Positions 1-9,443 of a stretch of DNA of 38,271 nt are shown piece by piece; the first letter of the stretch is position 1; each line of letters starts with the position of its first letter. The translations under genes and the position numbers were made by a program. This DNA comes from Nitrospirota bacterium. GTDB lineage: Bacteria; Nitrospirota; UBA9217. The DNA lies in NCBI GenBank assembly GCA_035516965.1, contig DATIZR010000088.1, positions 1 through 38,271 on the forward strand, written 5' to 3'. The notes below the pieces were generated by a model, which was not told where the DNA came from, ran no database searches, and saw only the letters and a list, made by a program, of their open reading frames with translations.

Positions 1-378
1 GATCATCCCTGTAAGCAAGAGCTCCTGGTGGGCAGGAGTAAAATCGGGAAAGTATCCAAAGCCTGTGAAGTTGTCCGCCCGTTGCACTTGTTGGCGAGTT
101 GAAGATATCCGGTCGTTGATAACGCAACTAAGGCAATCATGACGGGCCCCACGATCCAGCGCAAATCTTTGCCTTGCATCCTCGGAATGGATGCTGTATC
201 ATCACTTCATCACACTTACTCGGACAGTGGCTGTTGCACCCCGGTTCAAAAGAATTTTAGGGGCGAAGTAGTGGGTGTAGTTTTGGGTATACGAAGAAAA
301 ATCGAACAGGAATTATATAAGTAATTCAAATTGTTATAGGGTCAGTTCGATTGCCTTCTCGCCACCAAAATAAAACAG

Positions 379-407
379 AGCCGGTCATTTCTTGACCGGC
401 TTTGTTC
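379..407. terminator. hairpin, probable terminator
   Basis: AGCCGGTCA at 379-387 pairs with TGACCGGCT at 393-401, leaving a short loop. On the plus strand it is followed by TTGTTC. On the minus strand it is followed by a T-rich run ending in TTTTATTTT, which is the better U-tract. No gene reading into it could be established. Confidence 0.5.
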
Positions 408-435
408 ATCTAAGGGGATCGAACCAAAGGGAGCT

Positions 436-496
436 TGAGGGAAAGGATTTCCCTCATGTTTCGGGAGAGGTCACGAGAGGGCAGGCCCTTTCGTGA
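436..496. repeat. two adjacent strong hairpins
   Basis: TGAGGGAAA (436-444) and TTTCCCTCA (448-456) form a 9-bp stem with a GGA loop. Fifteen bases later TCACGAGAGGGC (471-482) pairs with GCCCTTTCGTGA (485-496) over 12 bp with one G-U. Neither has a U-tract, so simple termination is not the obvious role. Confidence 0.55.
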
Positions 497-570
497 AGCG
501 AAGCGCGTGAGATTCCCCTTCTCGTCCACCAATCTCATAACCGTTCTCGGGCGGAAGATGTGTGAAACGC

Positions 571-601
571 AAAGCCATGCAGGGTGCTCCTGCATGGCTT
601 T
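571..601 (-). terminator. hairpin downstream of the DsrE-like gene
   Basis: A perfect 12-bp inverted repeat, AAAGCCATGCAG (571-582) against CTGCATGGCTTT (590-601), lies 31 bases past the stop of the minus-strand DsrE-like gene. The T-run on that strand is short and interrupted, so it could be a weak terminator or an mRNA-stabilising 3' hairpin. Confidence 0.6.
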
Positions 602-631
602 GCTGTTCTGTCCGCGTCAACGGACTCCGGA

Positions 632-1006
632 CTAAAAGAACAGCATCCCGTCGTACTCCAGAGCATAGCTGACGAGCTGCACGCCGCCCATGATCTCGGT
701 CCCTTCGATGAGGTCCTCTTTCCGCAGATTCCTGTTCCGAGCCACCTGTTCGCAGAGCTCGAACTTGACGCCTGCCTCACGGGCTTCCGCAAGCCGCTGC
801 TCGAAGGTCGGCATCCCGGGCGGAAGCGACCCTTCCTCCCGTATCTTTCCTTTGATGACAGCGTCCGCGCCGTCCTGAACACAGTAGACGACCGTATCGC
901 AGCCTGAGGTCGCGGCCAGGGCGGCGAACATGAGGGCTGATTTCACCTTGCCCACATCCCTGATACCAGTTGACAGCTGGACCGCAAATCGTTTCCTTTC
1001 TTCCAT
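632..1006 (-). CDS. DsrE/DsrF-like family protein
   Basis: A 124-residue cytoplasmic protein of the DsrE-like fold. This family includes the sulfur-relay proteins TusD/DsrE and many uncharacterised single-domain relatives. The N-terminus (KRFAVQLSTGIRDVGKVKSALMFAALAA) is the typical first strand and helix. Cysteines occur in TSGCDTVVYC and in FELCEQVARNRNL, and the latter sits where many DsrE proteins carry a functional Cys. The C-terminal GTEIMGGVQLVSYAL is also typical of the family. The ATG at 1006 has a strong GAGGAG ribosome site just upstream. It stands alone, divergent from the PhnD gene, with a hairpin after its stop. The family call is good, but the sulfur-transfer role is only inferred because no dsrF/dsrH or tus partners are nearby. 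Confidence 0.8.
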   Translation of the reverse strand: MEERKRFAVQLSTGIRDVGKVKSALMFAALAATSGCDTVVYCVQDGADAVIKGKIREEGSLPPGMPTFEQRLAEAREAGVKFELCEQVARNRNLRKEDLIEGTEIMGGVQLVSYALEYDGMLFF

Positions 1007-1227
1007 GGCTCCTCCTCTGCAGCCGACTCCTCTCGTCTCCCTGGCGTAGATGCATCAAAGCCGAAAGAGAACTCACCCGAATACTATACACCATGATCCT
1101 GTCAATGGCCACACGATAAGGATCCGGCACTACTGCCCGTGGCAAGGGCGCCAGTTTCCCTAGTGATTTGGCCTGGCATTTCGCGATCCAAGACGAAAGA
1201 TTCGACCGCGGCAGTGGATCCCCCGCC

Positions 1228-1260
1228 GGCAGGAGCGGGGATTGCAAGTCGCGGGATTCA
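1228..1260 (+). repeat. dispersed 24-bp repeat, copy A
   Basis: The 24-mer at 1237-1260 (begins GGGGATTGCAAGTCGCGG, ends ATTCA) recurs exactly, in inverted orientation, at 9918-9941. An adjoining 9-mer GGCAGGAGC is also shared, directly abutting here and offset by 2 bases in the other copy. Both copies are intergenic and flank the signalling block. Confidence 0.75.
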
Positions 1261-1283
1261 GAAATGAATGCCGTCGCAAAAAC

Positions 1284-1312
1284 TTGCACAATGAGGATAA
1301 TTATAGTATTAT
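1284..1312 (+). promoter_or_regulatory. candidate sigma70 promoter for the PhnD-like gene
   Basis: TTGCAC (1284-1289), 17 bases, then TATTAT (1307-1312). It is located about 115 bases before the PhnD-like start codon in an AT-rich patch. The assignment rests only on consensus match and spacing. Confidence 0.4.
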
Positions 1313-1429
1313 TCAGACGGGAAGAACCCTCTGGTTTTCGCGTTCCCCGCACAGCGGGAATGTGAGCGGCGGAGGCATGGGGGCAGGGCAGGCCTTCTCA
1401 CTCCTGAGGGGAATCGGCAAGAAGAAAGC

Positions 1430-2320
1430 ATGAGTCGACATTTGAAAAGAGTTCTGCCTGTCTCGGCCCGTCTCGTGGCCGTCCTGGTGCTGTTCGGTTT
1501 GGCCTGTCTTGCCGGATTGCTTCACTCCGTTCAGTCCCTCGCTGCGGCGGAACAGGACACCTACACGTTCGCCGTCGTTCCGCAGTACCCCCCCGCCGCC
1601 ATCAAGCGCGATTGGGGTCCTTTCATTGAAAGGGTCTCCCGTGATGCCGGGGTTGCGTTGAAGCTGCAATTTTACAAATCAATTCCCGACTTCGAACAGG
1701 AAATCCATGAAGGCATTCCCGATTTCGTCTATCTGAACCCCTACCATGCCGTCATGGCAAAAAAGGCGCAGGGCTACATCCCCCTCGTACGGGACGGCGA
1801 GAACCAGCTGGTGGGAATTATCGTTGTAGATAAGGACAGCGATTTCACGTCCGTGGAGGACCTGAACGGCAAGACGATCGTATTCCCATCCCCGAATGCA
1901 TTTGCCGCTTCCTTGTATATGCGAGCGCTTCTTACCACGCAGGAAAAAATAAAATTCACGCCAAAATATGTCATCACCCATAGTAATGTCTATAAGCATG
2001 TGTTGGCAGGGATGGCTGCCGCAGGCGGCGGTGTGAACAAGACCCTGGAAAACGCACCGCAGGAGCTCAGGGACGAGCTTCGCATCATCTACCGCACTCC
2101 TCCGGTCGTTTCTCATCCCATCGCGGTCCATCCTCGCGTCCCTCTATCGGTCCGCAAAGCGGTCGTCAATGCCCTCTTGAAGCTGAACGAGGATGCTGGG
2201 GCCGATGGCCTTCTTAAGGCCGTCGGAATAGAGAAAATCGTGAGGGCAAATTACGAAAGAGATTACGGGCCGATCGAACGACTGGGCCTCGAGAAGTACG
2301 TCGTGAAAGGAGGGGATTGA
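1430..2320 (+). CDS. PhnD-type periplasmic substrate-binding protein
   Basis: A 296-residue member of the phosphate/phosphite/phosphonate (PhnD/SsuA-like) binding-protein family. Residues 1-40 form a basic then hydrophobic signal segment ending ...SLAAA. The mature part carries the family hallmarks: an early TFAVVPQYPP strand, the ligand-region motif DFVYLNPYHAV, and LNGKTIVFPSPNAFAAS. No ABC permease or ATPase gene is nearby. Instead its stop codon overlaps the start of a membrane histidine kinase (TGATG), so it more likely presents a ligand to that kinase than feeds a transporter. The ribosome site before the ATG is weak (AAGAAAG). The ligand is unknown: phosphonate is the family name, not evidence. 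Family assignment is strong and the sensory role is inferred from context. Confidence 0.85.
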   Translation: MSRHLKRVLPVSARLVAVLVLFGLACLAGLLHSVQSLAAAEQDTYTFAVVPQYPPAAIKRDWGPFIERVSRDAGVALKLQFYKSIPDFEQEIHEGIPDFVYLNPYHAVMAKKAQGYIPLVRDGENQLVGIIVVDKDSDFTSVEDLNGKTIVFPSPNAFAASLYMRALLTTQEKIKFTPKYVITHSNVYKHVLAGMAAAGGGVNKTLENAPQELRDELRIIYRTPPVVSHPIAVHPRVPLSVRKAVVNALLKLNEDAGADGLLKAVGIEKIVRANYERDYGPIERLGLEKYVVKGGD

Positions 2321-4986
2321 TGAGCAACAGGAGATGGCTTCATTTCGTCTTCCCGAGACGACTCCCTCTCCAGGTCGGTTTCATTGTGTCCCTTCTGCTG
2401 CTCACCACGATCGGGATATACGCATGGCATACGGCGAGCGTGCAGACCGAAGCGTCGCTGGAGGCCATAGAGTCGCAGGCGACCATCATGGCCAAAAGCG
2501 TTGCGAACCTCAGTATGAACTACCTGTTGACGGAGGACCTTGCGTCGATAGAATCGCTGCTGCTGAAAGTCGCCGAGTTCCCCCATGTCCGGTCCCTGTC
2601 CGTTGCCAATCCCGAAGGCTCTCTGCTGAGCCGCGTGGTCCATGTCGACAATTCCGCGCCCAAGGTTCAGTACAGCCTGGACCGGCTCAGAACACCGCCG
2701 GGCAGAAACCCGGAGATCATCGTGGACGAAGGCGGGATCAGCGTCTGGTATCCCATCGCGGATGAGTCACTCCTGGGGTGGGTGAATGTCGATTACAGCC
2801 TGCGCGCCATCAGCGACCTCCGCAGGGGCATCTGGAAGGATTCCCTCGTTGCCGCGCTGATCGTCGTATCGGTGAGCACCGCATGTATCCTGATCTTTTT
2901 GAGCCGCCCGCTCCGCGCGGTCGGCAGGATCACGGACTTCGCGAAAAGGCTGGATGTGGACCGCGGAGCCACGGTCCGCGTGGAGGCGGGCTCGCTGGAG
3001 ATCGAGCAGCTTGCCGCCGCTCTGAACACGACATCGCAGAAGCTGTATGAACAGGACCATTCCTTGAGAGATTTCGCCGGGCGCCTGGAGCGTCTGAGGC
3101 GGCAGAACCTGTTGATCCTGGAAGCCGCCGGCGAGGGGATCCTTGGACTGGACAGGGAGGGAAACCATACCTTTGTCAATCCTGCCGCGGCGGTTATGCT
3201 GCGGTGCAGGGCTGAGGACCTGGCCGGCCAACCCTGGTCCGCGGCGTGGCACTGCCGGGCGGCGGACGGGACCCGCCGGGAAGACGAATGCCCGATCGAG
3301 TCCACGCTCAGGGACGGCGTCGTCCACCGCATCGAAGAAGGGTTCTTCCGGAGAAAGGACGGGACAAGGTTCGCCGTCCAGTACACGACCACCCCGATCC
3401 GGGAAGGGGACCGGATAACCGGCGCGGTGGTGACCTTCAGGGACATCAGCGAGCGCATAGAGGCTGAAGAGGCTCTGCGGGATTCTGAAAAAAAATACCG
3501 CACCTTGTTCGAAGAATCAAAAGACGTCATCTTCATCAGCACGCCCGAAGGAAGGGTCAACGATATGAACCCCGCGGGCTTGACCCTCTTCGGCTATCCG
3601 TCAAAAGAGGAGATGCTGTCCGTCAACATCGGGAAAGATCTCTATGCAACGCCCGGGGACCGGGAGGCATTCAAGGAGGCCATGGCGCGTCGCGGCTCCG
3701 TTGCCGACTTTGAGGTCAAGCTGAAGAAGAAGAGCGGGGAGGGCATCGATGCCCTGGTCACGGCGACGACGGTCCGGAATGACGCAGGGGCGGCCGTAGC
3801 CTACCGGGAGATGCTTCGGGACGTCACGGTGGAGCGTAAGCTGGAGGCGCAGCTTCGCCACGCACAGAAAATGGAGGCGGTCGGTCAGTTGACGGGCGGC
3901 ATAGCGCATGACTTCAACAATATCCTGTCGGCGATCATCAGTTATGGATACCTTCTGCAGATGAGCAGCGAGCTTGACGAGAAATCGAGGTCCTACGTGG
4001 AGCATATGCTCTCATCGGCGGAGCGGGCGGCCAATCTCACGCAAAGCCTCCTGGCGTTCAGCAGAAAGCAGATCATCAACCCGAAACCGGTGGATCTCAA
4101 CCAGATCATCCGGAAGGTCGAGAAGCTATTGGCCAAGCTGATCGGGGAGGACGTGGAATTCGGGGCCAGCCTTTCCGAAGAACGTCTGACGGTCGTTGCC
4201 GACAGCGGACAGATGGAGCAGGTCTTGATGAATTTCGCAACCAACGCGAGGGATGCCATGCCTCGGGGAGGAAAGCTGGCGCTCGAAACGAAGCGTGTTG
4301 TCCTGGGCAGCGATTTCCAGCGGGCCCACGGTTTCGGAGAACCGGGCACCTACGCATGCATCGCGGTGGCGGATACGGGGGTCGGCATGGACGCACAAAC
4401 TGCAAAAAAAATATTCGACCCCTTTTTTACGACCAAGGAGGTCGGGAAAGGCACCGGCCTCGGGCTCTCGATCGTGTACGGCATCATCAAACAGCACAAT
4501 GGCTATGTCACGGTGCACAGCGAGCCCGGAAGGGGAACGACGTTCAATATCTATCTGCCCATCAGCAGAATTGACGCAGAAGAGATCAGGCCTGCCAACT
4601 TCCTGGCCGCGGCAGGCGGCACGGAAACCATCCTGGTGGTCGAGGACGATAATGACGTGAGACGGCTTGCGCGCATTGTCCTGCAGGAGTTCGGCTATGC
4701 GCTCATCGAGGCACAGGACGGGGAGGAAGCCCTGGAAACGTTCAGGGCACACAAGGATGACGTCGATCTCCTGCTCCTGGACGTGATTATGCCGAAGAAG
4801 AACGGCAGGGAGGTCTACGAAGAAATAAAGAAGATCAGGTCCGATATCAAGGTCCTGTTCACGAGCGGCTATGCGGCTGATGTCCTTCAGGGGAGAGAGA
4901 TCCTCGACGAGGGGCTGCACCTGATCTCAAAGCCCCTTTCACCCGATGCTCTCTTGAAGAAAGTAAGAGAGATACTGGACGCATGA
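2320..4986 (+). CDS. hybrid sensor histidine kinase (HAMP-PAS-PAS-HisKA-HATPase-REC)
   Basis: An 888-residue inner-membrane kinase. TM1 is near residues 14-35 and TM2 near 173-195, with a ~135-residue periplasmic domain between. HAMP and two PAS domains follow (about 265-390 and 393-505), the second PAS beginning [15 protein letters not shown]. The HisKA domain contains [13 protein letters not shown] with His530 as phosphoacceptor. The ATPase domain has NARDAMP, DTGVGMD and [11 protein letters not shown]-terminal receiver has Asp821 in [13 protein letters not shown]. The ATG at 2320 overlaps the TGA of the PhnD-like gene and is preceded by AGGAGG; an in-frame TTG at 2317 is the less likely alternative. 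Translational coupling suggests the binding protein docks on the periplasmic domain. The phosphorelay would go from His530 to Asp821 and onward to an unidentified partner. Confidence 0.92.
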   Translation: MSNRRWLHFVFPRRLPLQVGFIVSLLLLTTIGIYAWHTASVQTEASLEAIESQATIMAKSVANLSMNYLLTEDLASIESLLLKVAEFPHVRSLSVANPEGSLLSRVVHVDNSAPKVQYSLDRLRTPPGRNPEIIVDEGGISVWYPIADESLLGWVNVDYSLRAISDLRRGIWKDSLVAALIVVSVSTACILIFLSRPLRAVGRITDFAKRLDVDRGATVRVEAGSLEIEQLAAALNTTSQKLYEQDHSLRDFAGRLERLRRQNLLILEAAGEGILGLDREGNHTFVNPAAAVMLRCRAEDLAGQPWSAAWHCRAADGTRREDECPIESTLRDGVVHRIEEGFFRRKDGTRFAVQYTTTPIREGDRITGAVVTFRDISERIEAEEALRDSEKKYRTLFEESKDVIFISTPEGRVNDMNPAGLTLFGYPSKEEMLSVNIGKDLYATPGDREAFKEAMARRGSVADFEVKLKKKSGEGIDALVTATTVRNDAGAAVAYREMLRDVTVERKLEAQLRHAQKMEAVGQLTGGIAHDFNNILSAIISYGYLLQMSSELDEKSRSYVEHMLSSAERAANLTQSLLAFSRKQIINPKPVDLNQIIRKVEKLLAKLIGEDVEFGASLSEERLTVVADSGQMEQVLMNFATNARDAMPRGGKLALETKRVVLGSDFQRAHGFGEPGTYACIAVADTGVGMDAQTAKKIFDPFFTTKEVGKGTGLGLSIVYGIIKQHNGYVTVHSEPGRGTTFNIYLPISRIDAEEIRPANFLAAAGGTETILVVEDDNDVRRLARIVLQEFGYALIEAQDGEEALETFRAHKDDVDLLLLDVIMPKKNGREVYEEIKKIRSDIKVLFTSGYAADVLQGREILDEGLHLISKPLSPDALLKKVREILDA

Positions 4987-5437
4987 GATGTGAGGAACAC
5001 AGGAAATTCATTGACTGTCTGAGGCCGGCAAGATAAGCGGCAAAGGTGCAGGCCGCCGCGTTGGCAATTTTTCTAGAACGCAAGCATATGCGACTGCGCC
5101 GGGACACCCCGTAGCGGATTCCCTGGCCCCTGACCTGTAATTCTTGCGGGAGCGTGCCTGGTCCGGATTCGCTTTTATTCCGACATCCTGATATAAAATG
5201 TAATCGACAAAGTGTCTATGCTGAATTCTCAGAAGAGAATATCAACTTCAACGATGGCATCCCTGCGATAGGCCGCTCCACGCTGATCACCCTCAGGCAT
5301 GTCCGTTTTCCCCGGCAATCTATTCATGCGACCCCGCTTTACAAACAATCATTTCTCCTATATTCTGTAAAGGAAGGGCCCTCGACAAAAGATGGAAAGA
5401 GTGGCATTATAAAAACAGGACTGTCGGGGAGCATACT
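4987..5437. other. 451-bp intergenic region
   Basis: No gene is supported on either strand. The right end holds a candidate promoter (5382-5410) for the diguanylate cyclase. I found no clear rho-independent terminator after the upstream kinase. Confidence 0.5.
5382..5410 (+). promoter_or_regulatory. candidate sigma70 promoter for the diguanylate cyclase operon
   Basis: TCGACA (5382-5387), 17 bases, CATTAT (5405-5410). It would give a leader of about 20 bases containing GGGGAG before the ATG at 5438. One or two mismatches per box make this tentative. Confidence 0.4.
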
Positions 5438-6367
5438 ATGGCAAAAAGGAACACATCGACCGTGGCCAGCGACGTCATCACAATCTTACTCGTAGAGGAC
5501 GATCCCAGCGACGTCGAACTCATCCAGGAGATGCTGGCGCAGCTATCAATCCGCGCCAACGTCGTGTGCGTGGACCTCCTCAGCTCCGGCCTTGCGCATC
5601 TGGGACGGAACAAGACCGACATCGTCCTGCTGGACATGAACCTGCCCGACAGTACGGGACTGGAAACGCTTACCGGTCTGCTGGAATCCTCGCCCGATGT
5701 TCCCGTGGTAGTGCTTACCGGTCTCTCGGACGACGCGTTCGGCATGGAAGCGGTGAAGAAGGGCGCCCAGGATTATCTGGTCAAGGGGGAGATAGACGCC
5801 CGGATGTTGAACCGCGCACTGCATTATGCCATAGAGCGGCATAAGCTCGAGGCCGAGCTGAAGCGCGTCAATGAACAGCTTTTCCGCCAGGCAACGACAG
5901 ACGTATTGACCGGCGTTTATAACCGCCTGAAGTTCAATGAGGTGCTCGAAGCAGAGATAAGGCGGGTCATGAGGCATTTCTCACCGCTCTCGCTCATCAT
6001 GCTCGACATCGACCATTTCAAGGGGATCAACGATACCTTCGGGCACAGTACCGGCGACCGCGTGCTGCAGCAGATGGCGCAGCTCATGAAGGACAATCTC
6101 AGGAAGTACGAGTCCCTCGCCCGCTGGGGAGGGGAAGAATTCATGATCCTTGTTCCCGATGATGATTTGGAGCAGGCCTCCCAACTTGCCGAGAGACTGC
6201 GGGGGGTCATCGAACAATCCACCTTCTCGGCAGCATCGCCGGTGACCGGCAGTTTCGGAGTCACCCAGCTCAGGGAAGACGACACCATCGATTCCTTAAT
6301 CAACAGGGCGGATGATGCACTCTATCGCGCCAAGAAGCGCGGCAGGAACAGGGTGGAGACGGCATGA
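5438..6367 (+). CDS. response regulator diguanylate cyclase (REC-GGDEF)
   Basis: A 309-residue cytoplasmic protein predicted to make cyclic di-GMP from two GTP when phosphorylated. The REC domain (about 12-130) has the acidic pair in LLVEDDPSD, Asp66 in VLLDMNLPDSTG, and Lys in YLVKGEI. A short coiled linker leads to the GGDEF domain (about 150-309), beginning TTDVLTGVYNRLKF. The active site is GGEEF at 231-235. The usual inhibitory RxxD site, nine residues ahead, reads RKYE, so feedback inhibition by product may be altered. Its stop overlaps the next kinase start (ATGA), implying co-expression and possibly phosphotransfer from that kinase. The catalytic motif is intact, so activity is likely. 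Confidence 0.92.
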   Translation: MAKRNTSTVASDVITILLVEDDPSDVELIQEMLAQLSIRANVVCVDLLSSGLAHLGRNKTDIVLLDMNLPDSTGLETLTGLLESSPDVPVVVLTGLSDDAFGMEAVKKGAQDYLVKGEIDARMLNRALHYAIERHKLEAELKRVNEQLFRQATTDVLTGVYNRLKFNEVLEAEIRRVMRHFSPLSLIMLDIDHFKGINDTFGHSTGDRVLQQMAQLMKDNLRKYESLARWGGEEFMILVPDDDLEQASQLAERLRGVIEQSTFSAASPVTGSFGVTQLREDDTIDSLINRADDALYRAKKRGRNRVETA

Positions 6368-9342
6368 CGATTGGTGGAAGGGGGGGCCAAGAGCGGGAGG
6401 GTCGCGACCGGATGTGGAGCCGTGTCGAAGGTTCTTTCCCCGTTCAGTGGCTCCTTCTCGGCGTTGCGCTCCTGCTGCTCGGCGTTGCGCTGATGTACAA
6501 CCTCGCCAAGAGCAAGGCGGACCTCCTGGCGGGAGAGCGTCTGCGCCTGCATACCCAGGCGCGGGTCATCAATGACAATCTCGCCCAGCAGTTGGAGGGG
6601 ACCGACAGGGCCCTCCTGTCCATCCGCGACGAACTCAGGGGCCGGCCCGCGGCCCAATGGTCGCTTGCGGTTTCCACTCGCCGCTTGAAAGCGCTCGATG
6701 ACGTGATGCCCGGCGTCCGGACGCTCTTTGTCGCCGACTCCCGGGGTATCATACGTCTCTCCGACCGGAAGGAGATCATCGGATACGACCTCGGCCAGCG
6801 GGAGTATTTTCACCAGGCCCGCGAGCATCCCGACACGGATACACTGTTCGTTTCAAAGCCGTACAAGACAATTCTGGGCGCCTGGGTCATGAACCTGACC
6901 CGGGTGATCCCGGGAAGGAACAACGAATTCAGCGGCATCGTGGTGGCGACGCTCGATCCCGATTTTTTCAAGACCCTGCTGGGGTCGGTGAACTACGCCC
7001 CTGACATGGCGGCCTCGGTCGTTCATGGAGACGGTATGCAGTTCCTGGTCGTGCCTGAACAGGAAGCCGGGGCGGGTGGGAGCCTGGCCCAATCCGGTTC
7101 GTTCTTCGCGCGCCATCGGGAAAGCGGCAGGGACGAGAACCTGTTCACCGGCGCGGCGGGGAAAGCGCGCATAGTGGTGCTGCGCACGATCAGGCCCGCC
7201 AGCGTCCCCCTGGACAAGCCAATGGTGGCCGTCGTGGGAAGAGACCTCTCCGCGATCACCTCCGGCTGGAGGAAGGATGCGCTGAGCCAGGGCGCGATCT
7301 TCGGCATCATTGCCCTGACATCATTCGCCGCTCTTGCGGCCTTCCAGCGGCGCCAGGGCGCCCACCACCGGCAGATGGAGATCACGAACGTCAGGCTGCG
7401 CGAAAGTGAGGCCCGTTTCCGCAGGCTTTTCGAGGACACCGCTGAAGCCGTTCTGCTGATGGAGGGCGGCCGTTTCATAGATTGTAATCGCGCGGCGCTT
7501 GCGATGCTGCGCAGGGAGTCCGTGGACGAGGTTCGTGGTCTTTCGCCGGACAGAATATCGCCCGAGTACCAGCCCGACGGCCGGCCTTCCGGCCAAAAAT
7601 CGGCCGCGCTGCTCGCCGCCGCGTTCGAACAGGGGAACCAGCTGTTCGAATGGGAGCACGTCCGCGCCGACGGCGAACATTTCTTCGTCGAGGTGCTGCT
7701 CACGCCCATCCTGAGCCGGGATCGGCAGCTGCTCCACGTGGTCTGGCGCGACATCGGCGAGCGGAAGCGGGCGGAATCATTGCTCCGCGCCCGGGTGAGG
7801 CTCAATGACATCGCGAGGGAACGCTCGCTGGACGACATGATGCAGGCCGCCCTGGACGAGGCAGAGGCGCTCACCAACAGTACCATCGGCTTCTTCCACT
7901 TCCTGGGGGAGGACCAGACGACCCTGCAGCTCCAGGCCTGGTCGACCAACACCATCGGGAGCATGTGCACCGCCGAAGGCAAGGGGAAGCACTACCCGGT
8001 CAGCGCCGCGGGGGTATGGGCCGACTGCATCCGGGAGCGCAAGCCGATCATCCACAACGACTACCGGGGTCTGCCGAACCGGAGAGGGCTCCCGGAGGGG
8101 CATGCCCCGGTCATCCGCGAGGTGGTCGTGCCGGTCGTGCGCTACAACAGGATCGATGTCATCATGGGCGTTGGCAACAAGGCGCGCGACTACACGCAGA
8201 AGGATGTCGATACCCTGACGACCTTAGCAGCCGCGGCAAGCGATATCGTGCTGCGAAAGCGGGCGGAAGAGATGCTTGCGCACATGGCGGCCATCGTTCA
8301 ATCTTCGGATGACGCGATCATCAGCAAGACGATCGACGGCGTCATCACCAGTTGGAACCCCGGAGCGGAAAAGCTGTTCGGGTACGGAGCGGAGGAGGTC
8401 ATCGGCCGGTCCATGGCCATGCTGTTCCCGCCCGATCGAGCCGCGGAGGAGCGGGACATCCTCTCCCGCATCGCGCGGGGGGAACGGGTCGAGCACGTTG
8501 AGACGGTACGGATACGCAAGAACGCGCAATGGGTCGATGTCTCGGCGGCTATTTCGCCGATCAAGGACCAGGACGGGACAATCATCGGGGCGTCGACGAT
8601 CGCACGCGACATCACGGAGCGCAAGAGGGCCGAAGCGCGACTGAAGCAGGTCATGTTCGAGCTCGAGCGCTCGAACCGGGACCTGGAGCAGTTCGCCTAC
8701 GTCGCCTCCCACGACCTGCAGGAGCCCCTGCGCAAGGTCGCGAGCTTCACGGAGCTGCTCGAGAAGCGGTACCGGGGGAAGCTCGACGAAAAAGCGGACA
8801 CCTATGTTGCTTACATCGTGGACGGCGCCAGGCGCATGCAGATGCTGATCAAGGACCTCCTGGCCTATTCGCGCATCACGACGCGCGGCCAGGGGTTCGT
8901 CAAAAACGACTGTAATGCGGTGCTCGGCCGCGTGCTGAAGGACATCGATGTGGTCATCCATGAGTCCGGCGCATCCATCACGGCCGATCCGCTTCCCACG
9001 GTGCCGGGAGACGAAACGCAGCTGGGACAGCTGTTCCAGAACCTCGTTGGGAACGCGGTGAAGTACCACGGCGACGCGGCTCCCCGGGTGCATATCTCAG
9101 CAGTCCGGAAAGACGCGGAATGGGAGTTTTCAGTGAAGGACAACGGCATCGGAATCCCGATGGAATACGCCGAGCGGATATTCGTGATCTTCCAGCGGCT
9201 TCATACACGGACGGAGTACTCTGGCACCGGCATCGGACTTGCGGTCTGCAAGAAGATCGTGGAGCGCCACGGCGGGCGGATCTGGGTGGAATCGGAGCCA
9301 GGAAGGGGCTCGATTTTTTACTTTACATTGCCGGCCGAATGA
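6364..9342 (+). CDS. Cache/PAS/GAF/PAS sensor histidine kinase (phytochrome-like kinase core)
   Basis: A 992-residue membrane kinase. TM1 lies near residues 30-45 (LLLGVALLLLGVALMYNL). A ~270-residue periplasmic double-Cache-type domain follows, with LFVADSRGIIRLSDRK and the GYDLGQREYFHQ motif. TM2 is near 310-325. Cytoplasmic domains are PAS (~345-460), GAF (~475-620, TIGFFHFLGED) and PAS (~640-755). The HisKA core contains YVASHDLQEPLRKV with His783, and the ATPase has NLVGNAVKYHG, DNGIGIP and GTGIGLAVCKK. The SHDLQEPL kinase type usually pairs with small Rcp1-like receivers, and one lies 101 bases downstream. The start overlaps the cyclase stop (ATGA); an internal ATG at 6412 is an alternative. 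The ligand of the Cache domain is unknown. Confidence 0.9.
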   Translation: MTIGGRGGQEREGRDRMWSRVEGSFPVQWLLLGVALLLLGVALMYNLAKSKADLLAGERLRLHTQARVINDNLAQQLEGTDRALLSIRDELRGRPAAQWSLAVSTRRLKALDDVMPGVRTLFVADSRGIIRLSDRKEIIGYDLGQREYFHQAREHPDTDTLFVSKPYKTILGAWVMNLTRVIPGRNNEFSGIVVATLDPDFFKTLLGSVNYAPDMAASVVHGDGMQFLVVPEQEAGAGGSLAQSGSFFARHRESGRDENLFTGAAGKARIVVLRTIRPASVPLDKPMVAVVGRDLSAITSGWRKDALSQGAIFGIIALTSFAALAAFQRRQGAHHRQMEITNVRLRESEARFRRLFEDTAEAVLLMEGGRFIDCNRAALAMLRRESVDEVRGLSPDRISPEYQPDGRPSGQKSAALLAAAFEQGNQLFEWEHVRADGEHFFVEVLLTPILSRDRQLLHVVWRDIGERKRAESLLRARVRLNDIARERSLDDMMQAALDEAEALTNSTIGFFHFLGEDQTTLQLQAWSTNTIGSMCTAEGKGKHYPVSAAGVWADCIRERKPIIHNDYRGLPNRRGLPEGHAPVIREVVVPVVRYNRIDVIMGVGNKARDYTQKDVDTLTTLAAAASDIVLRKRAEEMLAHMAAIVQSSDDAIISKTIDGVITSWNPGAEKLFGYGAEEVIGRSMAMLFPPDRAAEERDILSRIARGERVEHVETVRIRKNAQWVDVSAAISPIKDQDGTIIGASTIARDITERKRAEARLKQVMFELERSNRDLEQFAYVASHDLQEPLRKVASFTELLEKRYRGKLDEKADTYVAYIVDGARRMQMLIKDLLAYSRITTRGQGFVKNDCNAVLGRVLKDIDVVIHESGASITADPLPTVPGDETQLGQLFQNLVGNAVKYHGDAAPRVHISAVRKDAEWEFSVKDNGIGIPMEYAERIFVIFQRLHTRTEYSGTGIGLAVCKKIVERHGGRIWVESEPGRGSIFYFTLPAE

Positions 9343-9443
9343 TGGTATGTATTTTCCGTCCCCGGCAGCGCCAGGGAACGGATGCGTCAAGGAGAAGGAA
9401 GTTCCGGGCCGGCCGCTTGAGAGCCGCGCGGAGGAGACGAAGC

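Larger units (their letters stand above)
1..570. other. left non-coding stretch with hairpins; no supported gene
   Basis: I see no convincing complete gene. On the minus strand a 58-codon frame (179 down to 3) starts with ATG and would encode a hydrophobic segment (VGPVMIALVALSTTGYL), but its ribosome site is poor. A different minus frame near the edge reads GFGYFPDFTPAHQELL and runs off the window without a clear start. Either may be the fringe of a gene mostly outside the window. From 379 on, the stretch holds several strong inverted repeats, listed separately. Confidence 0.5.
1007..1429. other. 423-bp intergenic region between divergent genes
   Basis: No gene is supported here. It holds the ribosome site of the leftward DsrE-like gene, one copy of a dispersed repeat (1228-1260), and a candidate rightward promoter (1284-1312). 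Confidence 0.6.

Noticed and set aside
1-200. Minus-strand frames near the left edge (58-codon hydrophobic frame; another reading GFGYFPDFTPAHQELL)
   Set aside because: Suggestive of protein but in two incompatible frames with no good start; too close to the edge to decide.
139-324. 61-codon plus-strand open frame
   Set aside because: No ribosome site, no recognisable domain, mixed low-complexity composition.
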